The notes under the pieces: generated by a model
Database searches by the model: none
The model's input: the letters and a program-made list of their open reading frames with translations, nothing else
What the model was told of the DNA's origin: nothing
In this document: one piece after another, positions 27,084 through 37,273 of the stretch
How positions within the stretch are numbered: the stretch's first letter is position 1
How the letters are laid out: each line of letters begins with the position of its first letter
NCBI GenBank assembly: GCA_024239075.1
Contig: JANBVI010000078.1
Coordinates: 124,001-188,000, forward strand
Direction: 5' to 3'
Source: Fischerella sp. CENA71
Lineage (GTDB): Bacteria; Cyanobacteriota; Cyanobacteriia; Cyanobacteriales; Nostocaceae
DNA length: 64,000 nucleotides
Program-made: the position numbers and the translations under genes

Positions 27084-28556
27084 ATGAACATTCCCAAAAT
27101 CAAAAATATATTATTTCAATTATCAATAATATCATTAGTAATTATTTTAGTAATTGCAATTAGGTTTGAAGCAATCACACAAACATTTCAATTTGACTAT
27201 GATGAAGGCTTTAATTTAATGAAAGCATTTTTGTACTCCAAGGGTTACTCTCTCTATAGTCAAATTTGGAATGATCAACCACCCCTCTTTACAGTTATTT
27301 TATCAAATTGGCTGAAACTATTTAGTAATTCTATCTTTGCTGCACGCTTACTGACACTTATATTTTCAGCAGTATTAATCTGGTGTTTTTATCAAATAAT
27401 ATTCCTGGAATTAGGTAAGTTTGCAGCTTTAGTAGGGACAATCTTATTATTTACCTCTTGGTTATATATTCGCTTAAGTATTTCGGTAATGATTGGCATT
27501 CCAGCCTTAGCCTTAGCGATGCTATCTATTTATTTGTTAAAAATATATAAACATAATAAAAATAACTTATATTTGATATTATCTGCCGGATGCTTTGCGT
27601 TGTCTTTGCAAGTTAAATTATTTACTGTATTTTTAATTCCTTTAATATTATTCGATTTGTTAGTCGCTGATAGCAAAATTCAGGATATTCAAAAAACTAG
27701 AATAGCCTTATTTAAGCATATAAGTTTATGGTTGATTGTTTTAGGCTCAGTTTATAGCTTATTCGGAGTCTTGTATCAACAATTTAATAACCAAGAACAA
27801 TTAATTTTTACCCATCTCAAACAACCAGAAAATTTAGAGGTGGAAAATTTTCATAATCTGAAATATCTCAGCTACATGATTCATCAAGATTATGACTATA
27901 TTTTTCTTGCTTTCATTGGTATCTTGTCAATTATATATCAGAAAAATAAAAATGGATTGCTGCCCTTTTCCTGGTTAGTTACTGCTATATTGATTTTGCT
28001 TAATCATCAGCCACTTTGGTATCACTATTATCCTTTACTTGCTATCCCGATTTGCTGGCTAGCTGCTTATGGTGTGGCTTTATTCTATGATTTATTCTTG
28101 CAGAGTTTACAGAAAGATTTCCAAATAATTAATATTAATTTCAAAAAAATACTTCTACCTTTTTCTTTAGCCGTAATCTTCATTAGTTTAGTAATTATGA
28201 CTCCTCCCAATCCTCATGGGAGTGTACCTAGAAATTTAGAATTAATGCAAATGGTTGAAAAATACAAATATTTGACAAACTGGGTATTTACAGATAATCC
28301 TATGTATGCTTTCTACAATGATTTAATCGTCCCACCGGAAATTGCCGTTATGTCTTATAAAAGAATAAATTCTGGAGATTTGACGTTTACCAAAATGCTT
28401 GGCATATTAAAAAAATATCGCCCAGAGCAAATTATATTAACTCGATGGACTACTCAAATTAACAATGATAAAAACATTATGGATTATATCAACACTCATT
28501 ATTCCAAAACTTATGCAAATACAGCTAAAACCGAAGAACAGTATATTTTGAAATAA
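27084..28556 (+). CDS. GT39/ArnT-like glycosyltransferase, membrane
   Basis: The 490-residue protein has a signal-anchor helix followed by FDYDEGFNLMKAFLYSKGYSLYSQIWNDQPPLFTVILSNWL. The DEG acidic motif in the first loop and the NDQPPL segment are hallmarks of GT39/PMT_2/ArnT-like lipid-linked sugar transferases (GT-C). Roughly ten further hydrophobic helices follow, then a soluble C-terminal part containing PNPHGSVPRNLELMQMVEKYKYLTNWVFTDNPMYAFYNDLIVPPEIAV. The gene is visibly richer in A and T than its neighbours (many AAT, ATA and TTA codons), a sign of possible acquisition. Donor and acceptor are unknown. Confidence 0.8.
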   Translation: MNIPKIKNILFQLSIISLVIILVIAIRFEAITQTFQFDYDEGFNLMKAFLYSKGYSLYSQIWNDQPPLFTVILSNWLKLFSNSIFAARLLTLIFSAVLIWCFYQIIFLELGKFAALVGTILLFTSWLYIRLSISVMIGIPALALAMLSIYLLKIYKHNKNNLYLILSAGCFALSLQVKLFTVFLIPLILFDLLVADSKIQDIQKTRIALFKHISLWLIVLGSVYSLFGVLYQQFNNQEQLIFTHLKQPENLEVENFHNLKYLSYMIHQDYDYIFLAFIGILSIIYQKNKNGLLPFSWLVTAILILLNHQPLWYHYYPLLAIPICWLAAYGVALFYDLFLQSLQKDFQIININFKKILLPFSLAVIFISLVIMTPPNPHGSVPRNLELMQMVEKYKYLTNWVFTDNPMYAFYNDLIVPPEIAVMSYKRINSGDLTFTKMLGILKKYRPEQIILTRWTTQINNDKNIMDYINTHYSKTYANTAKTEEQYILK

Positions 28557-28815
28557 CTTAATATATTGGTTTAATTTGATTTTTTGGAAAAAATGTTAAC
28601 AACAATACTATATATGCAACAACAAATGCTTAGGCTAATAAAAATAGGATTTCGATCTTGACTACTGAATAGTAACTGCAAATATTTTAATCATTTCAGT
28701 TTGCTTTCAGTAAGTTATTGATTTTGGTGGAGGAGTGAAATGCATAAAATATTACCAACAGACATTTGGTTTACAGCCATAAGCATAAACATTTACCGAG
28801 GAGTTTAAACAACCA

Positions 28816-30108
28816 ATGCTTATGGCTCAAGTTCAGATATTTATCAAAAAAAGTATATGGGAAAGTGATTTCCTGTTTCCCGCAACAATTTGGTTAGTCA
28901 GTCGATTATTTATTTGGGCTGCGATGTTGTTAATTGCACCAAATCTACCCAAACCTATAGAGGGAATTGCACCCAGCTTTGGTTTAGGAGTATTTGACGC
29001 TTGGGATAGCATACATTACCGTACCATCGCTACTTCGGGATATGAATTTATTAATGATGGACGTCAACATAATATTGCTTTTTTCCCATTATTTCCCCTA
29101 ATGGTTCGCGGTGTTATGGATTTGGGTTTACATTTTCAAGTGGCAGGTTTACTAGTAAATAACATCGCATTTTTAGCAGCACTTTACTGTATATACTTTT
29201 GGGTTTGCGAACATCATGGAACAAGCAAAGCTAGATGGACAACTACTGTGTTAGCTTGGTGTCCTCTCTCATTATTTGGAACAGTAATTTATACCGAAGG
29301 ACTATATCTGTTTTTAAGTGCAGCGGCTTTGCGTGCTTTTGATCGCCATCAATATCGTTGGACTGTTTTGTGGGGTGCAATGGCGACTGCGACACGTCCT
29401 ACAGGTATAGCATTAATCCCAGCCTTTTTGCTCGCAGCTTGGAAAGAACGTCGTCCAAGAGTCGCCTACTTAGCTGCTGCTGCTACAGCTATAGGACTGC
29501 TTGCATTTAGTCTATATTGTGCAATTGATTTTGGTGATGCGATCGCCTTTATTAATGCTCAAAAAGGATGGCGTCCTTCTTTTGGATTTGATAGGCAAGG
29601 TTGGTGGAATATGCTGTCAGAAATCGTACTAGGTAGACTAGATGCACAGCAAAGCTGGATTCACAGATTATTACATCCACTCTTGTTTAGCATTATAGTT
29701 AGCAGTGCTTGTCTATTGTGGCGGCATCAACAAAAGTTGAGTTCAGTTACGAAGATTTACGGCTTTTATGCTGTGGTTACATTTTCTCTCATACTAGTTA
29801 ATGATCGATATATCACTAACTTGCTCAACGCGGTCATGGTTTTGGGAGGTGCTTATGTTTTATGGCACTTACGTAAAGAATTGACCTCGGTTACTGTTTT
29901 TTACGGCTTTTGTGGTATCGCTTTACTACTAGCTTCTGGTGGTACGATATCATTGAGCCGTTTAGCTTACGGCATTGTACCCTTGAGCGTTGCTTTCGGT
30001 GTTTTCTTAGAGCGTTATCCCCGTCAAGCATACCTGATTCTAGGCTGGTTTTCTGTTTTGCTAGCCAGAATTGCTATTGGCTTTGCTCAAGATCGTTGGG
30101 TAGGGTAA
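28816..30108 (+). CDS. PIG-V-like mannosyltransferase family membrane protein (copy B)
   Basis: This 430-residue protein repeats the layout of copy A: FPATIWLVSRLFIWAAMLLIAP, VFDAWDSIHYRTIATSGYEFINDGRQHNIAFFPLFPLMVRGVM, AWCPLSLFGTVIYTEGLYLFLSAAALRAFDRHQY, then ATATRPTGIALIPAFLLAAWKER, with the same C-terminal FAQDRWVG. It is complete and slightly longer than copy A. The family is GT-C-like; the Asp in AWDSIHY is the probable catalytic residue. It closes a cluster of five membrane proteins. Two starts (MLMAQ or MAQ) are possible. Confidence 0.82.
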   Translation: MLMAQVQIFIKKSIWESDFLFPATIWLVSRLFIWAAMLLIAPNLPKPIEGIAPSFGLGVFDAWDSIHYRTIATSGYEFINDGRQHNIAFFPLFPLMVRGVMDLGLHFQVAGLLVNNIAFLAALYCIYFWVCEHHGTSKARWTTTVLAWCPLSLFGTVIYTEGLYLFLSAAALRAFDRHQYRWTVLWGAMATATRPTGIALIPAFLLAAWKERRPRVAYLAAAATAIGLLAFSLYCAIDFGDAIAFINAQKGWRPSFGFDRQGWWNMLSEIVLGRLDAQQSWIHRLLHPLLFSIIVSSACLLWRHQQKLSSVTKIYGFYAVVTFSLILVNDRYITNLLNAVMVLGGAYVLWHLRKELTSVTVFYGFCGIALLLASGGTISLSRLAYGIVPLSVAFGVFLERYPRQAYLILGWFSVLLARIAIGFAQDRWVG

Positions 30109-30782
30109 TATCAGGCAGACTTAGTTTGTGTCGCCGCGCAGGGCGAATATCGCCAGGTATTTTTCCAAAATTGTAATGCTTCTTCTGTAAGTCCATCTGT
30201 TGCATTCATTTTTTAATTGATATAAAGGAAACAATACAGTCAGAGACGGTTATTAGCCGTGATGCTTTGTACCTAACTCTGACTAGCTCCAAAATTCAAA
30301 AAAACAAAAAAATTATTTTTATATGTAGAAAATACTGAAATAAAGGATTGTAGAAATTAAAGTTTGAAAGATGTTAAAAAAGAAACTATTTTGACTCAAT
30401 ATACGTCAGATTTGGTTTAAATAAATTTGACGGTGATACTTGAGCAAAAAATTAATATTTTTTTTCAATGTCAAAATATTATCTACAAGTAGAATATTAT
30501 TTAGGTAAAAAGTGAAATATATACTTGAAATCTTAAAAACAACTGAATATTAACAATAGTAAATATATTCAATTACAAGCATTGGCCTTCCAACGCTAAA
30601 TCATATAGGATTCAGTTAGACTTCTACAATCTCTATATCTGAATATTTAATTTTCTGTTAATCTGGATGATTTTCTAGGGCTAGCAGAAAACAACAGATT
30701 ACCTAAAAATAATTTGAAAAACTGTGTTATAAATTACCGTCAGGAAGGTGGCTGATGGTTAAATTACTGAAGGAGCTATGAC
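30109..30782. other. Intergenic region, no gene seen
   Basis: About 670 bp of AT-rich sequence between the mannosyltransferase-like gene and the deacetylase gene. A small imperfect inverted repeat (CAGAGACGGTTATTAGCCGTG) lies near 30242. No ORF, tRNA or strong promoter was recognised. Confidence 0.4.
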
Positions 30783-31715
30783 GTGGAGAACAATAAGTCT
30801 GTTGTCTGGCCGCAAGGAATATTGATTTCACTAATTGCCTTGTGCGGCAGCTTGAGCCTTGGTTTGATTATGCCTATTAACCAGAGTACCTCTGAAATTC
30901 AGACGCAATCTACTATAAATACTATAAATAATACAGGAGTCAAAACAGGGACTCAAAGACGCCTGAAACAATTCAAGACTGCAATGCTAGCAAGTTGGCA
31001 ACAACAGGCAACATTAAAAGGTATTTCCTACACTATACCATCGCGCTTTCAAGGGGTAATAATTAATCAGGCAAAACTTCCCCCAAATGATAAAGTCATA
31101 GCTCTTACCTTTGATGATGGACCTTGGCCTAATTACACTGCACAAGTCTTAAATATTCTGAGAGAAAATAATATTAAGGCTACATTCTTTGTAGTCGGAC
31201 AAAATCTGAAAAATTATCCTAATATAGCTAAACAAGTTGTAGCAGAAGGTCATGTTATTGGCAATCACACTTGGCATCACTGGTATCACTTTTTTAATCA
31301 GCAAGCAGCAGCCTTTGAAATTGACCATACATCAGAATTAATATCTCAAGTTACAGGAGCGAAAACAACTTTATTTCGTCCTCCGGGTGGGATATTACAC
31401 AATGGTTTAGCGAGTTATGCAAAAAACAATAAGTATACAGTAGTAATGTGGTCGGCTGATTCTGTAGATTATAGTCGTCCCAATGCTTCAACATTAACGA
31501 CTAGAGTTATAAAACAGGCCAAACCAGGCGGTATTGTGTTAATGCACGATGGGGGTGGCAATCGTTCTCATACAGTAGCAGCTTTACCACAAATTATTAG
31601 TAAATTAAAACAACAAGGTTATCGCTTTGTTACTATCCCAGAATTATTAGAATTACAAGATAAAAACTATAATTTAATTGCAAATACAAAGAAACAGAAA
31701 CAAGTCGCTCGATAA
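30783..31715 (+). CDS. Polysaccharide deacetylase (NodB-type)
   Basis: A GTG start at 30783 follows AAGGAG (30770-30775) with 7-bp spacing. The 310-residue product has an N-terminal signal-anchor (GILISLIALCGSLSLGLIM), placing the enzyme outside the inner membrane. It then has a NodB domain: VIALTFDDGPWPNYTAQVL (Asp111/Asp112), GHVIGNHTWHHWYHF (metal-binding histidines), LFRPPGG and VLMHDGGGNRSHTVAAL. All metal-binding and catalytic motifs are intact. Likely substrates are peptidoglycan or an N-acetylated exopolysaccharide. Its place just after the GT-C cluster is suggestive of surface-glycan processing but not proof. Confidence 0.9.
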   Translation: MENNKSVVWPQGILISLIALCGSLSLGLIMPINQSTSEIQTQSTINTINNTGVKTGTQRRLKQFKTAMLASWQQQATLKGISYTIPSRFQGVIINQAKLPPNDKVIALTFDDGPWPNYTAQVLNILRENNIKATFFVVGQNLKNYPNIAKQVVAEGHVIGNHTWHHWYHFFNQQAAAFEIDHTSELISQVTGAKTTLFRPPGGILHNGLASYAKNNKYTVVMWSADSVDYSRPNASTLTTRVIKQAKPGGIVLMHDGGGNRSHTVAALPQIISKLKQQGYRFVTIPELLELQDKNYNLIANTKKQKQVAR

Positions 31716-31759
31716 TCAATACTGCTTTATTAATGATTTTTTGTCAGAATTTTGGGCAT

Positions 31760-31787
31760 GTAGAGACGTTACACTGCACGTCTCTAC
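31760..31787. terminator. GTAGAGACG-type hairpin between convergent genes
   Basis: GTAGAGACGT (31760-31769) pairs perfectly with ACGTCTCTAC (31778-31787), 10 bp with an 8-nt loop, lying between the convergent deacetylase and gltS genes. There is no T-run. Relatives of the same hairpin family occur at 42344, 47209 and 55615, so it may be a dispersed repeat that also limits readthrough. Confidence 0.5.
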
Positions 31788-31802
31788 AGGCTTTAGATTA
31801 AA

Positions 31803-34800
31803 CTAAACTCGACTCAACTGCTTTTCTTGTTGAGGATTAGCTTCTGGTCCTTCGGCTTCAGAAGGTGGAACTAATTGCCAGAATTTAGGCAAAAATGCTT
31901 CCCAGTTTTCGAGAATCATTTTTGCTTTTGGTGATTCGGTGCGATGCAGATGAGCTGTGATTAATTCTTTGAGTTGCTTTTCACCAGCTGCTGTAATTAC
32001 TCGCTGAATTTTCACAATTTCCCGGTTAACTAATTCTGAGAACCTACCATCTTCATCCAAGAAGTAGCCTAGTCCACCAGTCATACCAGCGCCAACGTTA
32101 CGTCCAACTTTACCAAGCACAACAACCACCCCACCAGTCATGTACTCGCAGCAGTGATCACCTGCTCCCTCAATGACTGCTGTTCCCTTGGAGTTACGAA
32201 CAGCAAAGCGTTCTCCAGCCAAGCCGTTAGCAAACAACATCCCCCCAGTAGCACCGTAGAGACAGGTATTGCCAATAATCACGTTTTGTGCTGAGTTGTA
32301 GTTAGCTGCTGTCGGTGGTTTGATGATAATTTCACCACCATTCATCCCCTTACCTACGTAGTCGTTGGCTTCTCCTTCCAGAGTCAAAGTCATTCCAGGT
32401 AAGTTGAAAGCACCAAAGCTTTGTCCGACGCTACCTTGGAAGTTGAGGTGAATCTGACCTCTAAAGCCATCATCGCCGTATTGAGAAGCGATCGCTCCAG
32501 CTAGGCGTGTACCAACGGTTCTGTCAGTATTCACAACAGGTACTGTCTTCGTAACCACGCCATGATTCCTAATCGCAGCTTGAATGTCAGGATCACAAAG
32601 CAATTGGTCATCTAAAACAACGCCGTTGCTGTGAACTTTTTCATGCACTAACCAGCTACGGTTGGTTTTGGTATCTGGTAGCCGTAATAAGCAGTCAAGG
32701 TTCAGTGTTTGTGTCTTGTTGATATGCACATCTTCCCGTGCTTTCAACAAATCAGCACGTCCAACTATATCTAATAGTGAACGATAACCAAGCCTTGCTA
32801 GTAAACTGCGGACTTCTTCAGCGATAAAGTAGAAGAAGTTAACGACGTGTTCTGGGATACCTGTAAACCGCTTCCGTAGTTCTTCTCTTTGAGAAGCAAC
32901 ACCCACAGGGCAGTTATTTGTATGACAGATGCGAGCCATGATACAACCTTCGGCAATCATGGCGATGGAACCGAAGCCAAATTCTTCTGCTCCCATCAAC
33001 GCACCCATGATCACGTCCCAACCACTCTTGATCCCGCCATCTACACGCAGAATCACGCGATCACGCAAGCTATTTTCCATCAGCACACGATGTACTTCTG
33101 TTAAACCGAGTTCCCACGGTGAACCAGCGTGTTTAATCGAACTCAGTGGTGAAGCGCCTGTACCGCCATCATGGCCGGAAACCTGGATAATATCAGCGTT
33201 GGCTTTTGCTACACCAGCCGCGATTGTGCCAATCCCAATTTCTGCAACTAGCTTCACCGATACTTGGGCTTGCGGGTTGATTTGGTGTAGGTCAAAAATT
33301 AACTGCGCTAGGTCTTCAATCGAATAAATATCGTGGTGTGGTGGTGGCGAAATCAGGGTGACACCAGGCTTCGAGCGCCGCAGCATGGCAATGTAGGGGC
33401 TGACTTTCTTTCCTGGTAATTGTCCGCCTTCTCCTGGTTTTGCACCTTGAGCGATTTTGATTTCAATTTGTTTGGCGCTCATCAGGTACTCTGGTGTGAC
33501 ACCAAAACGTCCTGATGCTACTTGCTTGATGGCGCTGGAAGCGGTATCACCGTTGCGTAATCCTTTGAGATGAGCCAAAGTCGGTGAATGACCAGCAGCA
33601 TCGACGTCATCTAAAACTGTGAACCGGACTGGATCTTCTCCACCTTCTCCAGAATTAGATTTACCACCGATGCGATTCATGGCGATCGCTAAAATTTCAT
33701 GGGCTTCCCGTGATAAGGCTCCCAAGGACATACCACCAGTACAAAAGCGCTTGACAATTTCGCTGACTGGCTCTACTTCTTCAATGGGAATCGGAGTGCG
33801 ATCGCTCTGCATGTCGAGCAAGTCTCGCAGTGCAGTTAATGGTCTTTGTTGCAGATATTTCTTGTAAACTTCGTAGTGGTCGTAGTTCTTGCCATCAACA
33901 GCCTTGTGTAATGCTTTTGCCAATTCGGGGCTATTCATATGGTATTCGCCACCGGGACGGTAATTGACAAAACCCAGGTTTTGTAATTTCTTGGTTGTCA
34001 GTTCCGGGAAAGCCTTGCTGTGGAAAGATAAAACTTCTTGAGCCAGATCGCTAACACTCAAACCACCGATGCGGGAAGTTGTACCTTTGAAACCCAGTTG
34101 CAGTAAATCACCACCAATACCAATCGCTTCAAAGATTTGGGCTGCTTGGTAACTGGAGAGTAAGGAAATTCCCATCTTCGAGAGAATTTTCAGCAAACCA
34201 CTTTCCACAGCTTGGCGATAATTACCAATAGCTTGGTCTAGAGTGAGGGTAGCAATTTTACCCCGCTCCATAAATTGCTGGGTTTTCGGATCTGCCCACC
34301 AATCAGTTACTGTCTCTAAGGCCATGTAAGGGCAAACCGCACCAGCACCGTAGCCAATTAGACAAGCAAAGTGATGAGTACTCCAGCACTGAGCTGTATC
34401 AACCACCAAGGATGCTTTCATCCGTAGTCCTGACTCAATCAGGTGATGGTGTACTGCACCCACCGCCAATAAGGGAGGAATGTAGGAATATTCTGAGCTG
34501 ATTCCTTCATGGGCGCGATCGCTCAGGACTAAAATCTTTGCACCAGCACGCACTGCTTCTACTGCTTTGGCTTGCAAAGATTTGACTGCGGCTTTTAATT
34601 CTTCTGGTCCTTTGGCAATGGTAAACAGTGTGGATAACTCAGTTGTCGTAAACTCAGAATTTTTAATTGCTGCGAGTTCGGTTTGTGTCAGCACTGGCGA
34701 CTCTAGTTTTAATCTGCGAGCATACTCTGGTTTGGGGTCTAACAAATTACCCCGCTCACCGAGTTCCACTTTCAATGACATCACCAAATTTTCCCGCAGA

Positions 34801-36509
34801 GGATCAATGGCGGGATTTGTCACCTGAGCAAAGCGCTGTTTGAAGTAGTCGTACAGCAGGTGAGGTTTTTCCGAGAGAACTGCTAAGGGAATATCATCAC
34901 CCATGCAGAAAGTTGCTTCTTTGCCATCTATGGCCATTGGCTGAATCACCATTTCCACATCTTCTGTGGTGTAGCCAAAAGCAATTTGATGTTGCAGTAG
35001 GCTTTGTCTATCTATATTAATAGTTGGTTGTTCATTGGTGGTTACTTGATGTCCGTTGGCGTGGACTCCGTTACCATTAACTGATGACAAATGACCATTG
35101 ACTAAAGTTTTGAGTTCTTGGCGATGCTGTTGCAACCATTCTCCATAGGGTTGTTTTTTTGCAATCCGCTGTTTGATTTCCCAGTTTTTCAGGACTTCAT
35201 GGCTGTCTAAATCTACAGCGATCATTTGTCCTGGGCCGAGTCTGCCTTTTTCGATGATACTAGCTTCATCTACCGACACTACACCAGCTTCGGAAGCAAC
35301 AATAATATAGTCGTCTTTGGTGATGCAATAGCGAGCAGGTCTTAAACCATTCCGATCCAGGGTTGCGCCGACTTTGCGACCATCGCTGAATACCAAAAGT
35401 GCTGGACCGTCCCATGCTTCCTGGAGACCGCTATAGTATTCATAGAAATCGACAATCTCCGGGAAATCACGCAGAGAAGGTTGATTTTGATAAGCTTCTG
35501 GAACCATGATCATCAAGGCTTCCAAGGGGCTGCGACCAGAGCGTACGAGTAACTCAAAGACATTATCTAAGGTCGCAGAGTCACTGTTATTAACATTGAC
35601 AAAAGGCTTGAGTTCGTCGATGCGATCGCCCCAAACAGGATGCTCTAAACTTGCTTGTCTAGCCGTCATCCAGTTGATATTACCCAACAGGGTGTTAATT
35701 TCGCCATTGTGACCCAAAAGCCGCATCGGTTGTGCCAAGGGCCATTTCGGCATCGTGTTGGTGCTAAAGCGACGGTGGTATACAGCAAAGGCACTTTTAT
35801 AAGCTGGATTTTTTAAATCGAGATAAAAATCTCCCAAAACAGCTGAACGCACCATGCCTTTGTAAACGATTGTGCGACTAGACAAAGAGCAAATGTAAAA
35901 TTCTTCTGACCAGTTGTGATCATGATTGCGGATGGCTTTAGCGATCAGGCGACGGGTAATATATAATTGCCGTTCGAGTTCGTCACCACTTTTATCAGCA
36001 GATACTAAAAAAACTTGTTCGATTTGGGGTTGATTTTCTCTAGCTTGTACACCCAATATCTCTGGTGTTACTGGTACTACTCGCCAGCCCAGTACAGTCA
36101 AATTTTCCTCAGTTGCTACTTGCTCAACTACAGCTTTAGCCTTTTGTGCTACTTGTGGATTTTGCGGTAAAAATATCATTCCCACAGCAACATTATTACT
36201 AGTAGGAATTTGCATTCCCCGTGTGGCAAAATCCTCTTGGAACAACTCCCACGGAATCGCGGTCAAAATTCCTGCACCATCACCAGAGTCTTGGTCAGCA
36301 CTGCAACCACCCCGGTGTTCTAGACAAGTCAAAGCTGTTAAAGCTTTTGAGACAATTTCATAACTAGAGTATTTTAAACGATGAGCAATAAAACCCACAC
36401 CGCAGGCATCTCTTTCTTCAACTAACCATCTTTGTCCTTGGTAGGTACACTCCTGAGAATTGTCTGCAAAACTAATTTGATGCTCTTGATTCACCGATTT
36501 TTTATTCAT
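31803..36509 (-). CDS. gltS: Ferredoxin-dependent glutamate synthase
   Basis: This 1568-residue protein is full length. The N-terminal glutaminase domain starts after a cleavable propeptide at Cys36 ([14 protein letters not shown]), the Ntn nucleophile. The central and FMN-binding synthase domains follow ([56 protein letters not shown]). The 3Fe-4S cysteines are in [17 protein letters not shown], and the C-terminal domain is a glycine-repeat helix. Two glutamates are made from glutamine and 2-oxoglutarate with reduced ferredoxin. No NADPH subunit gene is adjacent, as expected for the ferredoxin type. A linker at residues about 468-496 ([25 protein letters not shown]) includes repeat-like DNA at 35082-35102. 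Confidence 0.96.
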   Translation of the reverse strand: MNKKSVNQEHQISFADNSQECTYQGQRWLVEERDACGVGFIAHRLKYSSYEIVSKALTALTCLEHRGGCSADQDSGDGAGILTAIPWELFQEDFATRGMQIPTSNNVAVGMIFLPQNPQVAQKAKAVVEQVATEENLTVLGWRVVPVTPEILGVQARENQPQIEQVFLVSADKSGDELERQLYITRRLIAKAIRNHDHNWSEEFYICSLSSRTIVYKGMVRSAVLGDFYLDLKNPAYKSAFAVYHRRFSTNTMPKWPLAQPMRLLGHNGEINTLLGNINWMTARQASLEHPVWGDRIDELKPFVNVNNSDSATLDNVFELLVRSGRSPLEALMIMVPEAYQNQPSLRDFPEIVDFYEYYSGLQEAWDGPALLVFSDGRKVGATLDRNGLRPARYCITKDDYIIVASEAGVVSVDEASIIEKGRLGPGQMIAVDLDSHEVLKNWEIKQRIAKKQPYGEWLQQHRQELKTLVNGHLSSVNGNGVHANGHQVTTNEQPTINIDRQSLLQHQIAFGYTTEDVEMVIQPMAIDGKEATFCMGDDIPLAVLSEKPHLLYDYFKQRFAQVTNPAIDPLRENLVMSLKVELGERGNLLDPKPEYARRLKLESPVLTQTELAAIKNSEFTTTELSTLFTIAKGPEELKAAVKSLQAKAVEAVRAGAKILVLSDRAHEGISSEYSYIPPLLAVGAVHHHLIESGLRMKASLVVDTAQCWSTHHFACLIGYGAGAVCPYMALETVTDWWADPKTQQFMERGKIATLTLDQAIGNYRQAVESGLLKILSKMGISLLSSYQAAQIFEAIGIGGDLLQLGFKGTTSRIGGLSVSDLAQEVLSFHSKAFPELTTKKLQNLGFVNYRPGGEYHMNSPELAKALHKAVDGKNYDHYEVYKKYLQQRPLTALRDLLDMQSDRTPIPIEEVEPVSEIVKRFCTGGMSLGALSREAHEILAIAMNRIGGKSNSGEGGEDPVRFTVLDDVDAAGHSPTLAHLKGLRNGDTASSAIKQVASGRFGVTPEYLMSAKQIEIKIAQGAKPGEGGQLPGKKVSPYIAMLRRSKPGVTLISPPPHHDIYSIEDLAQLIFDLHQINPQAQVSVKLVAEIGIGTIAAGVAKANADIIQVSGHDGGTGASPLSSIKHAGSPWELGLTEVHRVLMENSLRDRVILRVDGGIKSGWDVIMGALMGAEEFGFGSIAMIAEGCIMARICHTNNCPVGVASQREELRKRFTGIPEHVVNFFYFIAEEVRSLLARLGYRSLLDIVGRADLLKAREDVHINKTQTLNLDCLLRLPDTKTNRSWLVHEKVHSNGVVLDDQLLCDPDIQAAIRNHGVVTKTVPVVNTDRTVGTRLAGAIASQYGDDGFRGQIHLNFQGSVGQSFGAFNLPGMTLTLEGEANDYVGKGMNGGEIIIKPPTAANYNSAQNVIIGNTCLYGATGGMLFANGLAGERFAVRNSKGTAVIEGAGDHCCEYMTGGVVVVLGKVGRNVGAGMTGGLGYFLDEDGRFSELVNREIVKIQRVITAAGEKQLKELITAHLHRTESPKAKMILENWEAFLPKFWQLVPPSEAEGPEANPQQEKQLSRV

Positions 36510-37273
36510 AGACTAACCCTGCCATCGTAATGCCGACAATGAATTAACAATTAGGTCTTTGCAACTGGGAAAAATTTTCTAAATACATGAATGAAAAAAT
36601 TCACAATAACCGAAATTTAAGGAAAAAAAATTTTAACTTCGAGCTGATATTTACCATGCTCGTGTTAAAATCTATGCGTCATTTCTTATGGGTTTTTCCT
36701 GAGTAAGCAAACGACGTTTGCCTACGCAATGTTTTATTTATATCGTGAAGCTATGTACTCCTCAATGCCCTTTATTTTCCAATACAATTAATTGATTTGC
36801 TGTAGCCTTTTGCAGCTTAACTAAAAAAAATCAAATTCTTCACATCTCTAATTTTGGAGACAAAAATTATCCTGATTCAGCGACAAAATCAGCGTATTAC
36901 ACTATATACCCATTTGGCAATTCCTAAAGTTCTTTGGATTAGCTCTCTAGATTTTTACTGACCACCCTTTGTTACCTGTGTTGCTACCAGCTAAACCTCA
37001 CCTAAGTAGTAAGTAAGTAGTGAGGATGGTCCACCTAGAGTCAGCTTAAAAGCTTTTAACTGCTGCTATATATTTTTTAGCACTAGTTGTAATTTAGCGC
37101 ACTCAAAATCGCAGTTTTCATAGTGGCAGAATTGCTTGTCGCTTGAACAAGAAACAAAAAGCCCATATATACATTATCACGTTAGTGTTCCAAACTTACG
37201 TCATTATTTTTTGATATTTTAGAAAGTTCAGTTAGTTTGTGTGTGAGATTTTTCCTGAAATACTGAATCATTT
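36510..37273. other. Divergent promoter region of gltS and the phosphodiester glycosidase
   Basis: About 760 bp between divergent genes with no ORF of note. A 15-bp palindrome GCAAACG-A-CGTTTGC lies at 36707-36721 and could be an operator. I looked for NtcA-type GTA-N8-TAC sites near gltS and found none that convinced me. The remainder is AT-rich. Confidence 0.45.

Noticed and set aside
36510-36700. NtcA-type nitrogen control site upstream of gltS
   Set aside because: No convincing GTA-N8-TAC with a properly spaced -10 could be found.
36510-37273. Glutamine riboswitch (glnA-type) upstream of gltS
   Set aside because: The conserved glnA RNA core words are absent on the gltS strand.
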